Source: Mesaphorura yosii
Lineage: Eukaryota; Arthropoda; Collembola; Poduromorpha; Tullbergiidae
Reading direction: 5' to 3'
Assembly: GCA_009869945.1 (NCBI GenBank)
Contig: WIXG01000019.1
Span: forward strand, 248,001 to 312,000
DNA length: 64,000 nucleotides
In this document: positions 36,301-50,706 of the stretch, in pieces
Layout: each line of letters starts with the position of its first letter
How positions within the stretch are numbered: position 1 is the stretch's first letter
Translations under genes and position numbers: made by a program
Notes under the pieces: generated by a model
Databases searched by the model: none
What the model was told of the DNA's origin: nothing
What the model saw: the letters and a program-made list of their open reading frames with translations, nothing else

Positions 36301-39300
36301 GCATTAGCATTATTCATACACCCATTTTGTTGTCATATTTCTCAGCACAGCGTCGTCTCTCGTGACCTACTAACGGCCATGCCGATGCCATAATTGTACG
36401 TAACGCAGTCTCAAAAGGCACAGGCAACTGGCAAAAGAATCGCAGCATCTTCTCAGCTCAGCTTTAAATTCGCACTCGCAGTCGCGACTGGGTTTGAGCT
36501 GTAATGAAAGTAAAAGGAATCGACGCTCTTCAGCGTCGTCATCGGCTAAACTGGCAAAACAAAATCTACGTACAACAATGCGAATCTCGCTCGTGCAATC
36601 GTGCGCCCCAGATAATTTCCGTACTGCAATAACGTGCGAATTGCGAATATTGTGAATTGCGGCAAAGAAAGAAGATTTATCGCAAATCTTCAAAAAACTA
36701 TTTGAAGATGATGCGGTAATTCTGTGCTGTGCTAAATTAAATGGCAAATGGTTTTGACAGGCTCGCCTTCGCCAACTCCCGCGCGCTGTGCGCTTGGCGA
36801 TAGCGATCATTTTTCTTGTCTCGGCGGCCGGCCGTCCGAGGAATTTCTTCATTTCTGTTCTGTTTGCGATTAGGTAAACTGCGAACAGCGAAATGCTAAA
36901 CAAAGGAGTTTTTAATATTTTGCATTATGACGCTGCCGTTAACGGTTTAAAAAAATATTGCCATTGCGCAAAAGGTAGAAAACGTACGTAAACGACCAAA
37001 ATTATAAACTGCTCGTTCGTATTTAAATATTCTGCTGATAAAATCACTCCGAATCTTACACGCCTGAGGAATGGGGCCCAGTCATTCATAATTCACAAGA
37101 TGAGCCCGCTCGAGCGTCCCGCAGAGCAGCGAACCTTCGATTTGGCGTTTGGCCGGCTCTATCGGATCTTTTTACGGTGTGGCGTGGCATTTGAATTTCA
37201 GAATTTCCCAATCTTATTTTATCGGCCAAGCTTTATTCTTATTTTTTACAGGATCCTTCTCATTCCTTTATAAACTTTGTCCGGAATCAGAAATTTACGG
37301 AAAAGTCGACTCACAAATCAATTCCTGGCAAATGCCAATAAAAATTAAATCATCAAATGAAAGGCAGTCGTAAAATTATGGGAAATATTTTGTGTGGAAG
37401 GCAAGCAAAACCTCCCCGCGCCACGCCGCGCCAGCCCGTGTTTGCGCAGGAACAGAAGCTCGCATTTTGACGGGTGCTACTACGATTCATGTAAATATTT
37501 CATGGGGAACCTGCACTGTGAATCTTGTGATCATTATCATAATGGGGTTCTTAAATACTTTTGTCCCTCCGCGTATAAAAAAACTCCCGTTGCCATAAAG
37601 CGAGCATAAAGAACCAGATCAAAGAGATAAGCAGCGGACGACGATAAAACCGTCGTGCTTCGGGTTCAGGTGGGCTGCCTTTTTCTGCGCTTTGCTATTG
37701 ACGATCATGATCTCAAGACGCGTAAATAATTTAACGATGACAATTCTCGATTCTTTGGCTAAATATTTTCAGAGTATAAATTTTATTATCTGGCGAGCTC
37801 ACCACCAGAAAAATCAACAAAGTCACAATATCGAATATCGCGCTGGCTCATCGGGCTATCAAACGATCACTCGGAGCGCCCTTAAAAATTCAGGCAAACC
37901 ACGAACCACGGAGCACGAGGCATTTTTCTGACTAATCGCGATCATGATCGAATGAATTTTTAATTGCTGGTCATCAACAACACGCGGACGCGGACGGCGG
38001 ACGGTAATTAACATAATTCATGCGAACCTAGCCCAGGCCGCTCGGACTTTAATTCGATTTCGAACCGAGCTCGTTTCAGTTCTTCCGAGTTTTAAATCCC
38101 TAAGCCATGAATTGAATGCGCTTCTTTTCACAAAATACAACTCGGTGCAGCGTTCATTTTCATGCCATGCATGCGGGTATCAGATTTCATTAAATTCTCC
38201 TCGTAATGCAATTGAACTTATTCAAGGTGGCTGCTCATTTGCTTTGCGCGCTAAACAAAGTATTTCTATGTCTGCTGCTGTTCAAACACAAATTCCCACA
38301 CGCACTTTGTTATTTGCATTTGTGGTCTAGGAGTACAAAAGATCCCGTTATGTTGTTTCTTGATAGTTGTCTTCCTTAAGGGTAGACCGCCTTGATTTCA
38401 TTGCATAATGCGTGCATAACTGGTTTGGTCCATTTCCATTTCCAGTTGTACGGTAAAATTAGACGAATTCTCTCGTCGGCTGCTCCTCGTCTTTGTATTA
38501 ATTCGCATTCGACGTTCGCGTACGTGGATCGCATTGTTCGGCGCTAAAGTGCATTGTTTACGCTTGTCGCCCTCAGGCAATGCTGCCGATTGTTGATGCT
38601 GCCGTGCCCACATTACATAAGTATAAGTTGGAGTTTTAGCGCTGAATTAGCATTCATTTTCATTTGGCTTACTTTACTGCATGCATGTGGATGCACGCGA
38701 GTAATAACAAACTTTCACTCTTTACATATGCCTGTTTATGTCTCCGTCATCGTCATCTGCATATCCTAAATATCAAATTGCATTGCATTTCATGGGTTTG
38801 CTTCGCGTTATCGTATCACATGTGAGCCTGTGTTTTTGTGCCAGTTAAACAATGAGGCCAGAATGCACTCGGGCGGCTCAGCGATGTAACGCTTCTTACG
38901 TAATGCATTTAAGAAGACAACACGCACAGTTCGTAAATCGTAAATTTGCGAATAAAGATGCGAGTAGCGTGCGACGAAACGGAAGTCTCAGGAAATGAGA
39001 ACTTCCGAGTTCTTTCCGAGTTTGGCACATGCAAATTCGTGTTGACTCCGAACTTCGACTATTTGTAACTCACTTCTTGAATGCATAAAAGAGTGACGTA
39101 GTAAAATGAGACCGAGAATAACATCAACTGACGTAAAAGAATTACAACCCCTTCTCACCTCGTGCGTGCCTCGGTCTCTTGTCTTCCGCTCCGTTCCTCG
39201 TAAAATCCTCCGTCTCCACGTGGCAGTGGGACGGCGTGACAAGACAAGGGTGAATGAAACTTCATGCGCACATGCGAACATGTGACCCGAATTTGTTCCA

Positions 39301-42300
39301 AGCGATTCTCTCATCGGAAGCCTTGAACCAGAGAGACAGAGAACCAAAATATGATTCAGTTTAGCGAAGCAGGACGAGAGCGGATTGAAAAATGCCGAGA
39401 TTAGATAAATCCATATTATATTTTCAAGTACTTTGGCATCATCAGCATTGGCATTCGCAATTCGCAATCTGCAATATAATTTGGCGTCGGGAGCAATTTC
39501 GGCCTTTTTAGTGTAAATATGAAGTCAGGGTTTTGTTCTGGTGTGGCAGTCAAGGACTCGGGTCACTGAACCCTTCCGATTTACGGCCGGTCTGCTGGAG
39601 GAGCGTCGCGTTGCGTTTGCCAACAGTTAATAAGCATGACTTGACTGACATGCGTGATGAACATTTATGGTTATTGGTTTTCCGAGAAAGAACAAAGCAC
39701 CAGGGCGAAATGTGAATGTGAGTTGGTCTTTTAATAAAAGCGAGTCCTTAAAGTGTACCATAAACACGGACAGGCAGGGCAGGCAGAAGCAGAAGTTGTC
39801 CAGGACCAGAAGGTAACTCGAGACTGCTTTTCTTTGCTGCTGCGCTGCGTTTTCAAGTTTCTTTATTAGCTCGATTACATCACAACATAACTTTAGGGTC
39901 ATTTAATACTCATTTGCATACACTCAACAACATTTCCGTTTTTTCAGTGCCACCGCACGCATAATTGAGAGCACGGACGAATGGGAACAGCAAAAACTTG
40001 AAATCTCTCGCCTACCCTGCCAGCCAGTCAGCCAACAACTTTGGGTTCGGACCCATTTCAAGCTCGAGCCCTCTCATCAATTGTCAAGAGCGCCTCGGTC
40101 GGTCCATTTTTTGCTTCCTATTTAAATATTACGCATACGTACGCATTGAATTATGTAAACCATATTGTGCGTGCACTACAAGCTACGCGCATCGTAAATG
40201 AAAAGGTTTTATTACTCGTTTTTCAGTTTTTTATTCTTTTTCTTAGAATAACATTTCTCAAATTCTCTTTGGCCTTTGGTCTTTCGTCGTCGCATCCGTG
40301 TAAACGTGAAAATGAGCTGAAATACTCAGCAGCTCAGTTTCAGAGACATTTTTCTGGCGCTCGACCGCAGTAAATATCAGTTTTCCATTCCATCCAGAAA
40401 GCCACATGCGACAGAAACCACAGGAATAAAAAAAATGGTATTTGATTGAACCAGAAAACGACCAGCGAGCAGCCGGCTGCCGACTGCTTGCCACTTTGTA
40501 AATTGTAAATCATGGAAATTAAATCAGGATTAGAATTTTAAATTCTGCCATTAGCCAATCGCCACGCTCGCTGGAATCGATGAACTTTCTACTGTGCAGC
40601 ATCAGAAAAATGTCCACAATCGAACGCAGTTGAGGTGAGACTCGGAAATTAACTGCGGAGTTGACTCTGAATAAATGAATACCAAATGGACCTTCAAGTG
40701 CGTCAAATGTCACGAAAGACGACGAAAGAAAGGCGATTTACAGGAATCCAACGCGCCACTTTCTCAAGCCGATCGAGTGGGGTCGGGAAAGGAAGTTGAT
40801 AGAAATCTGAATATTATTTACTTGCTGGAAGATGAATATTTAACGCTGCATACGATTGTCGACTTGATTTCGATTACAATGCCTAAGCCAAGTTTCAGAT
40901 TCAAAGTGCAGCGCATGAGCGCATCCCAACTTTGTTTCGAGACAATCTGCTGATTACTTTCAGCGATACACGTTTAACCATAAAATCAACAAACGTTTGC
41001 TGTTCTTATCTCATTTTGCATGTGCACTTCATTTCGTATTGTATTAAAGAAAGGGACAACACGCGCCGACGACTTATGCATGCAGTTTTACTATTCATTT
41101 ATTCAGATTCAGATTCAGGTAGAAGTTTCCGGAGGAGTCGAGTCGAGATCCTGAAATGTCACGAAGGTTAAGGACAAACCACCACGAATTGATATTCATC
41201 TGGAAAGGCTTTGCTGCTCCCGAACTGCGACGAACAATTGAAACGGACGGACGATCGAAGAAAAAGATCAATTGACCATTTACGTCATCGTGTTCACAGG
41301 TCGAAGTTTCACGCCCCGGGATGATGGATCTTTTTGGAGTTGGGTAATCTGCTTCGTGACTCCCGGCATTATGTTAATTAATGCGGGCCTTCTGAGGTGC
41401 AAGTTCAAGGCAATGGTGACATTTTGCACTCGTTTGTCCGTGAACGATTAGTGATTCATCTGTGTTGAGTAACTTGTTGTTGACATTCCATAAGGCGAAG
41501 GACACCCAGCCAGCAAGGCGAAGATTACCGGATTAATCTCCTGCCAGCCGTTACTTATTGGCTATTGGTCACCTCTCAGCATCTCGCCCAATAAAATCCT
41601 TCACTCGAAACAATCCTTCTTTAAAATTTCGCAACTTCTTTAACCTACGTCCTGTTTGCACTTGCCACCTCGCTGTTTTGCGAGAAACCTCTAATCTGAG
41701 GTCTGAGGTGCACAACTAACATATCAGACCTGTATCAGGTGTTGCTGGATGTCGTAATCTTAAGCCAATTCAGGTGGTAAATAATTATTTTAATACGTGG
41801 CGGACGGGCAGGTTAGGATTAATTAAAGCAACAATTAGAATTAGTCATGTGATTAAGACTCCTGACGAAATGAGATACGAGGATGCGATGATTCAGCTGT
41901 AAGAGTTGCGATTGCGACACGGGCAGATCGCAGATTCCAAGGCCGCCGCCGTAAGAAAATTGAAAATTTCTACTAAATACACAAGTCTAACTTAAAGATG
42001 CCATGTCTCTGTCTTTGACAGGTCAGAGTCGCGTTCCAGGCTGGCAGGGCATGGCACAAATGATAGGAACTAATGGGTCGGACTGGAACCGGATATCAGT
42101 TGAAACAATGTGGGCGCAACAAAGAGAACGAGTTCAGCACCATTTTTATAGACTGAACTTGAAATCGTAGTAATCATGTCCAGCGTCCAGTCGAATATTG
42201 TCCATCGACATACACGCATGCAATGCGATGGTCAAGTTCACGTTTGATAATGGCATTATGATAACCACTACGACATTGTTTTGCGCCTATTTTTACAAAA

Positions 42301-43399
42301 TGCTGACGTGTATCAATGAGTCTCTCGCCACTGTGCTGCCGATTCGGACTGGGACTGGGACTCGTGTGAAAAAGTTTCAATTGCATCATAAACACTAAAC
42401 ACGGTGGCGGTGGATACCCGTCATTTGCAAGGGGCGAGAAAGGGCTCAAGACTCGTCTGGCGTCTCCAGCTGACTGCTGCTGATATGCTTGTATTTGATA
42501 TTTTAATTAATGGTTTCACTTGCCTTGCCTTTTCCTGCTCCTTCCCGAGTCGATGCCGCCGACGTGGGACTTTAATGAGATGCGAATTCTGGATGTGATG
42601 TGATGACAACCAGCCGGCAAAACACTAATTAGCAATTAGCAGTTGCATACGAGTGATAAAGAAGCTTAAATTCCAAGCACTGACGTTTAACGCACGCTTT
42701 CCGCAAGCTGCGCATAACTTTGCGAATTGATGTGATTGCGTGTCGCAATCTTGAAATTGAATTCATTGTAACATGGCTCAACAATGTTGCTGTTTGCTAT
42801 TCTTGACTGACTGATGGCAATTCATTCGTTCTTGCATCGCACCACATCTTTGCGCCTGTGCCTTCTCTTCCTCTTATTTTACAAAACACACATGCTTCAT
42901 CGCTTCACGATTGCGACACTTCGCCTACTAATAAATTATGCCATTTGTGCTGTGCTGTGGGTGAAGGTCTGGGTTACAGCGATTATAAAATATGTGCTAT
43001 GGCATTCATTTGCTTTTGGTCGTAAGCTCATGATCATTATCGTAAAACCAATCATCATCACTCGTCAGGTTGATGGCTGGGCTGCGAGGCAGAGGCCAAG
43101 AAAAACGTGACTCAATCTGGATTAAAGAAACATTAACTTAAAAAGTCCAGAGTCCAAGGTTTTGGGGACGGCAGCGGCGGACTTAAAAATATGATAGACT
43201 TTAAAAAGCGTTTGGATTGAGATTTAAATTAATCTGGCGATGCGATAAATGCATGGGAACTTTCATAGCAGTTGCATTTTATTGCAACATGCATGTGATC
43301 AATTCTAATCCAGTGCACCTGAGAAGAATGCTCTCAATGGGACTCCAATCTGCAGTGCATCTACAAAAAACCGGATTGACGATTGAAGTTTGTGAAGGC

Positions 43400-43475
43400 T
43401 GCTGCACTGCACTCGAGTTGTAAAGTGCAAGTCCAGTTTGCAATGCAGAGCAATGCAGTGCAATGCAATTGAAAA
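43400..43475. repeat. Reiterated TGCA/GCAATG low-complexity stretch
   Basis: Words GCACTGCACT, TTGCAATGCAG and AGCAATGCAGTGCAATGCA follow each other, giving many small self-complementary possibilities. The pattern is local simple-sequence drift and is typical of this non-coding DNA. Confidence 0.5.
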
Positions 43476-46400
43476 GAGTTGCATCTGGCTTTGCCTGGTC
43501 ATTATGTACCACTTTTCTGCATTGATTCCCTTCCTTTGTCCTCTCGCTAGCTCGATGAATGATGATTCACAATTCAATACGCGACGCAGGCATAATCGTA
43601 TACGTAATAAAGACTGAACAGAGCAGTGAGAAATTGCACAACAGAAACGAACGCGAGCGAAAAAATTTCGATTCCCACCGATCGAAACCCCGATGAATTG
43701 AAAATTGCATGCACTCTTCATCAAAAATGCGCAGGAAGGCAGTCCTTTGCACATTGCAGTATTGCCTGTGCTGCGCAGAACAAATTGCAGAGTGTACTTG
43801 ACTATTGATTTAATTGCAGTGCTAATCTAAACTGCATTCTCTCTCGATTCGACTCCTTTTCCAGTCAAAGGTGAGTCGAACAATCGGCTATTATGATTGA
43901 CCGTCCTACTATTTTGTATTACACAGGCCGGAAGTTGGAATTTCGAGTATTGGACGATGCGATGCAAAAAAGAGACAACGTTACAAGATGAAAATTGGCA
44001 TTGGCATTTCAAATGACGTTAATACGTATTTTTAATGTCGTCTGTATCAAGAATCTTTTCATCTCGCTCGCTGCCTCAAAAGAAATGGGAATAAAAAATT
44101 CACCTTTGCCTTTGCTCTGCGACCGAACAAATGCTCACGATTTAAATTCAAAGAAGGGACGACATGGAACATGTACGGGATCGAATTGAATGGATTTTGC
44201 GATTCATTCATTGAATCACAATCAGCGGGAAGGACCAATGGAAATAATGCAGAAGTCGTGCTGCTGCTGGTGTAAAATCTTTGCAAATTTGCGGGCCCAA
44301 AAAGAAGCGCGTAGTTTTCCAATGCAATGCGATCCGAATTGGGCCCAAAATTCATCGATGCGTGTAAAGCGAAAGAAATGCGCGCAAAGCAAAGAAATTA
44401 AGGGTCATAAATTTTTTGATACACTGTTTGCGATTTATTACGCCCGGGCCCAAGCACAAGCAGAAGGAATGCAAAGAATTAAGGAAAATATAACATTGTA
44501 CGCTTGAGTCGAGTTCGCCGGGCCACGCAAAGAAAATGTGCGTTTGAAAGACCTTTTTGTGACGATTCCGCGAACTGGCCTTTGCCAGGCCAAGCCAGGA
44601 CGAAGAATGTGAATGACATGAAACCGTGTCTGTACGCATTTTTATGTGTTTTTGGATTTGTTGCACGGATTTTAAAATGAGGCGACTAACGAAGTAAGTG
44701 TTCGAAGCTTTGAACAAAGTTTACGCCTTACGCGTGTGCGCGTATTTTTCAGGCGAGATTCATGTTCAGAATGAAGAGAGTTTCGGACATAAAATCTGCA
44801 CAGTTCAAGCACATGGAGAGCAGAAGCGTGTATGGTGAATGTTTCGTAGTTGAGTCCGGTTTTGCGTCTTCCGCGACTTCTGTGCATAAAATTCGCTGTT
44901 GCTTCCTTCATCGACTGGGCCCTAAGCACAGTACAGAGCTGGAATTGGCAAATGGCAATGGGAGGACAATTTCTTTTGTAAACAAGACCAGCAATTTCTT
45001 TATTCCAGCTTTCTGCTTCTAGCTTTTGGTTTCTGCACTTTTTTCTTTACTTTTTGCTCTTTGCCCTTGTTTACTCATTGTTATTCAAAAATTTGCACCG
45101 GGCAGCCGTCATCAGAGAGCAGCTGCACGAAAAAAGACGCACGAAGCCCAACAGGTATCAAAGCCGAAGAAGCCTTTTTGATCAAGAATCAAGAATCAAA
45201 TCTTGCAATAATAAAAGATGAATTAAAAGTCATATGCATGGGTTTGGCTGGCTCGCTTGGCACCGGGTCGCGTCTCCGTCTCCAACATGCACCTGAATTA
45301 ATCAGAGAGGGGAGAAGGCAAGGCAAGGGCAGGAGAAACGAAAAGGGGTTGGAAAAGAATCAGTCTCACAATAATTTAAATGCTGGCGACACAAAAGGCT
45401 CGCTTGATTTTCCATTTCATTACGATACATGAATTGAATTCGGTAAATGCGAGCACGAATGTTAACAAGTCTGGCACGCGCACGTGGCACAGCACAGCAC
45501 AGCATTCCTCATTCAAATTACACGACAACTTCCTAAATGCCGATGAAGTGGCGTGGCGTGGCAGAGGCGATTAATCTTAAAATGAATCGGTAACGGAACG
45601 GGTAGCTCGCCAATTAATACAATCCTTAAATTCCATGATTATTGACAGAGAGATTATAAAAGAGCAAAGATAGCAAGCAAATAGCGAGATAGCAAAGAGC
45701 AAAGAGTTCACGAAATTTTTCGAGATTCGTCTCGCAGCAGGTAGCCAATTTTTAATCGTTTTGTATCGAAAAGCTATACGACTGTTCTAAACTCTCAACT
45801 TCATTGATACTGACACGGGTTTCCCTGAATCGCGCAGTGTAGTCGTGAAAACATTATTTACACAAACGCAAACGCGTTTATCTTTGCAATCGGATCGTTT
45901 CTCCACTCAACGCCAATTATGACAAGCCTTCAAAGCCACAAAGCATACGTAGTTCGTACTCGCTTCATTGCGAATTCATGCCCAGGCCGAGATATTATAT
46001 TATTACCGTGTCCATCGCTTTACGTTTTACCTGGTTTCTATAATTTTGAATGTCGACCTGCCCTGCCTAATAATAGAAGAGCAGCGCCGTGCTTAGTGCT
46101 TTGCTTGTGTTGACAGACAGTTGGCCGGTTGGCCGTACAAACTGAAACTGGCCACGTATGATAAAATTGGTTTAGATTATTTAGATTAAATCGGAGAGGA
46201 GTCGAGTACGAGAACGAGTACAAGAAGTAACTGCAAGTCAATCATGCAAATAATAGCAGATTAAATTGACATGCACAGTTATCAATATCAGCACGAGCTG
46301 TGCTGTGTAAAACCTAAAACAATACGAGGAAGAAACTCGGACACGAGCCAGTCGGTCGAGCGTCCGGCCGGCTTTTCTTGCCGAACAGCTCAGCCGGTCC

Positions 46401-49400
46401 GTTCTTTTTGCGTAGGGCGCAGCTCAGCACCGTTTCGAGCTGCTCGAAGACAACAACAACACAGCGCAATTATGCGCAATTCGAAAATTCACACTTCGAG
46501 CCGCTAAATTTTAATGGTACACATTGTAATTTGGAGCGCCAGCTCGAATTACGGCGCTTCGGCTAAAATTACGGTGAGAAGGCGACGAAAATTGCTACTC
46601 GAGCACAGGAAACTAGCAGACAGGGCCTTGGAAATTGACCAGAATTTTCCAAGCTGAGGCAAATTATTTTTAGTACGCATGACGCATTACTTTTCAATTC
46701 ACACCTGAGTATAACGATTTGACATTAACACACACGCATTCGCCTGAAACAAATTCATTATTTTAGTCTCACATTGCCCCCAAAGCGTCAGGCGTCTGCG
46801 CACACGTGTTTTTGTATTTATGTTCATGTTATCAGCCAAGCCAATTCAAGCCCAGTCTGTAAACTGTAAAACTGAGTACTTCCTTAATTGAGAATCGTGG
46901 TGGATAACGCGTGTGTACCTGCCCAGATTGATAAGAGCAGGCAGGCAGCGAACGAGAAAGGAGTAGAAGTCAGCCAGCATTTCAGAAATTACCTTGAAAG
47001 CCAGCCAGACTCGATCGAGCCAGAGCCGAGTTTTGAGTACATAAATTAATTTGTAGAGCCCCGATAAGGCTGATCAGGACTATAAACACTTGGCTTAGAG
47101 TTTTAATTATTCAGCCACATTGCGCTGCGCTGCGATCTGCGTCCACGAGTCAGCACTCGAGTCCCGATCAATGGAAAATTTTACGCATGCCGAGCGATTA
47201 AAACTCAGAAATTATGTAAACACAGAGTATTTAACGTAGGAGAAGCAGCAAACTAATTTCACGATTGACGAGACCGAACAATACAGTGTTGAAATCAAAA
47301 TCAGGAAGACAATTTGTATCTATTAATCTATTAATAGACGACCAAACTGTGATCTAACGAATGCTGCTGCTGGGTTCTAGTTCATGTTCACGGCGAGGCC
47401 CTCCCTGCCTGCCGACCCCTGCCACAGGCCCACTTGAGTCAGTCGTGCATGCAGGTATGCGTGCGTGTGGACGAGTACCGTAAATTTATCTAATCTGAAT
47501 ACTTTCAATTAACTCAAAAGTAAACATCGTAAACGCTAAATGTTAAATGACACTGGCGCACAGTGCCTTTGTATTTTTCGTTCTGGAACGGAGAAATGTA
47601 CGCGAAACGCGAAAAACACGAGTCCAGGTTCCAGTCAACAGAATTTATGAAGTGCCTGCCATAACTTTGTGTCTGTCAGTAATTTCGCTTCCTGAAACTG
47701 AAACGGTGACTTACCATAATTGATTATGGACGCGTAGCGCAGAATGAACAACAGCAATGCGCAAGCGCAAGGTCATGAAAGCACTTGAAGATAGCCATGA
47801 ACTCAGGCAGCACTGTCCAGAAATTTGTTTTCCTGCCTCGCTGCTTCTCCGGCAGCAGCAGCAGCGCGTGTACTTTAACAAACTGCGCAGCACAGCGTAA
47901 CTAGCAGCACAGCGCAGCGTCCAACTTATTCCAATCCAGACCAATTGAAGGGGTCTTTGGCTACTTGTATCACTTACTATATAAGGGTGGGTGGGGCACT
48001 GAAAATGGGCTAAAATTGACCGACGGAATGATGTACCGCGTGAAAATTTGATCATGGACCTGTCCCAGCTATGTTTAGACAGTGCCTTGCCTTGAGCAGA
48101 ATTGTCGGACACCCATTCCACTTTAGAAAATTCTGAAGCCAGACTCTTAACCGGCAGAAGATGGGGAATTAGAATATATGCGGGGTCTAACACGGAAAAC
48201 ACGAATCTCATCGTGAAACGCGGTTTCAGTCGAGTGCAAATTTTTTGTCATAACCCGTTAGAAGCAAATACAGATTGCGCCTGCTGCCATTTAGCACACG
48301 CGCTCTTGGGTACAAGTGGAAAGTTTGTTCGGGCCGCCCAGCCTGGAAATGTTTACACGTCGCTGATCAATTCGTCATTCGTCAGCTCATCACATTTCAG
48401 ATTGATATTGGCGCGTCTACGTCTGCGGTGGCCGCTGAAGTGTTACCTGTTTGTCTTCCACGGGACGCGAACGCGGACGCTTGGAATTAGGAATTGTAAT
48501 TGTCCGATGCCTGCTTACAGATTGTCTGCCGTCTTGGCCGAGATTAGCTGGGAATATTCGTCAAAACATCTGCACCTGGGCTTAATGCTGCTGGCAAACA
48601 CAATTCAAGTCAAGTCGCAAATACATGCACCAGCCTCCATGCTTTATGCGCCAGAGATTAATTAATCTACGCTGCCAGTTAATCCTCAATTATTGCCATT
48701 GCCTGTCCTCCGTAGTTCAAGTTCATATTTTGTACGTGGAACAGCCGTTCTACCGTTCTACGTGATGCTGTCGACGTGAGCTTATTATAGGAGATATCGG
48801 CTTAATTTCGCTGATACGGCAGTTATTTCTTGAGTAAATAAGCGAAGAGCGAGTTACAGCGCAGAAACGAGCTGCGCTGCGCGTTGTTATTGGGTTGGTG
48901 CGTGGGTGTGGTGTGATGCTAACTCTGACTTGTGACTTGTGACCCGATCCGACCTCCTGAAGGACGTCATTCCACTCGACTCGCCTAATCTCGGCTCAGA
49001 AGCAGCGACACGTTGCTTCTTCCAGAAAAACACGCTGCTGATATGAAAACTGCCGAGCAGAGAAAAAGAGTCATTAAAACGTACAATTAAAGCATTGAAG
49101 TGGGGAATGTTTGTGTTTTGTGTGAGCGAGAAAAGAAGCTGATAAGGCAGCAGGCAGAGACCGACCCAGTCAGAGGTGGAATGGAAAACGAGATGCTCGG
49201 CTCGAGTAAAATTTCTGTATATCTTCCAGCAGCTGGGCGACTGGAGAGAGCACAAAGCTCTATTTGTGGCCTGGAGTCTCGAGGGTCACGAAAAGGTCGC
49301 ACTCGCTGCTGATGTACGTATTTTCTGAATTGATTTTTGTTGTGTTCGTTTATAGGCATGATTTATTCATTCGATTTTATGGGCGTCTATCTTTGCTCGC

Positions 49401-50087
49401 TGCTTTCTGCTTTCGATGACTCCTCGAACAAAATCTTAATCTCGAGGCTACCATCGCATCGCAGAGATTGTCGCACTGATTCGCTCGCTCACGAGCAGAA
49501 ACTACGCCGCAGTATTCGACTGGACTGATCCAGCCAGACAAATTGCGAGCTAAGCAGCTAAGCTTTCAAGGTTGTTCTGAAGTTACGTGCTTGCTTATCG
49601 CACGTCGCTGTGGCTCCTCGGACACGAGAATCCGAGAGATCAATGATCAATGATATCACTCTGCAGAGAACGATGATGATATCAGCACAGATTGCTCAAT
49701 TCTTGAGGGAGTGTGCGCGGAGCGAACGGAATGAAAGACATTTCTGAGCGGAGAAGCTTCGAAAATTCGAATTATGGTTTATGGGCATATTTAATATTTA
49801 ATTGTGAGTAAGGATTGGATTTCGATTCGATTTGTGCGGTGCTGTACAGTTGTGTCGTGTCGTCAACTTCCAGCAGATGCTTTGCTTTACCGTTTATCCG
49901 TCGTATAACATGATTCGTATTCATATTCGTAGTAAAATAAAGTCGCAGTCGCCTTTATCTAATCTCGCTTCTCGTACTGCAGTGTTTCTTGTACTCGGTC
50001 GACCAATCACAAGCGAGGATTTATTCTCAGCCCATATTTTTGATATACAGTGCATTAATTCCAAGTAGAAGCTTAACGATCCTGTAC

Positions 50088-50115
50088 GTATTTACTGGCT
50101 TAGGCCAGTAAATAC
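50088..50115. repeat. Perfect 12-bp inverted repeat with 4-base loop
   Basis: GTATTTACTGGC and its exact reverse complement flank the loop TTAG. This is the cleanest hairpin seen in the desert. It is too short for a typical microRNA precursor. It could be a palindromic protein-binding site or chance. Confidence 0.75.
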
Positions 50116-50682
50116 ACGATTCTCATGATGATGATGACTCAGCACAGCAGAGAAAACCACAGCGAAACGAAAGTCTTAACGGTCATCTTAAATCGCAACC
50201 GCAATCGCACTCTCCACCAGGCATGACTTTCTTCCAAATTATGCCATTTATGCGTGAATTTTTGAATATTTGGATCAAAATTCCGGAAGCGTTCGAAAAA
50301 TCAGGAAAACAGGAAAACAAGAAAAGCGAAATACGTCCGTGCTGTCGCTGCACTTGAAAATGAGGCATATGCACGCCTTATCAGTTGATTCGAAATTAGA
50401 TCAGCCCCAGACCGACCTGCCTGCATTGAATCCAGCGCTCTCTCGCTCAGGGTCAAGTTCATGTTGACGCATTGCACCAGTGACTAATAAGTGCAATAAG
50501 CCAAGCCGCAGCACAGACCGTAAACAATGATCCGAGATAATTGAGAACAGGGTTCAATTATCGTCAGCGTAAGCTGCGTAAGCACATGGGCCATGAGTAA
50601 CGGCCACATTCTCGTGTAAGTCATTTAGTTGACAAAGCAAAATATTTAAAATGCAATTAAAGAGCTAAAGGCACGAATCAGC

Positions 50683-50706
50683 AGTCGTAGTCGTAGTCGC
50701 AGTCGG
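50683..50706. repeat. GTAGTC/GCAGTC repeat
   Basis: Four near-identical 6-base units (CAGTCG, TAGTCG, TAGTCG, CAGTCG) form a short simple repeat. Confidence 0.5.

Noticed and set aside
36370-36903. A 177-codon minus-strand open frame in the desert
   Set aside because: Its composition is Arg, Ser and Cys-rich like other chance frames, with no motif and no supporting splice sites.
47711-48665. Overlapping 166- and 187-codon frames on opposite strands as genes
   Set aside because: Neither product resembles a known family. The overlap on opposite strands argues for chance, so it is kept only as a low-interest finding.
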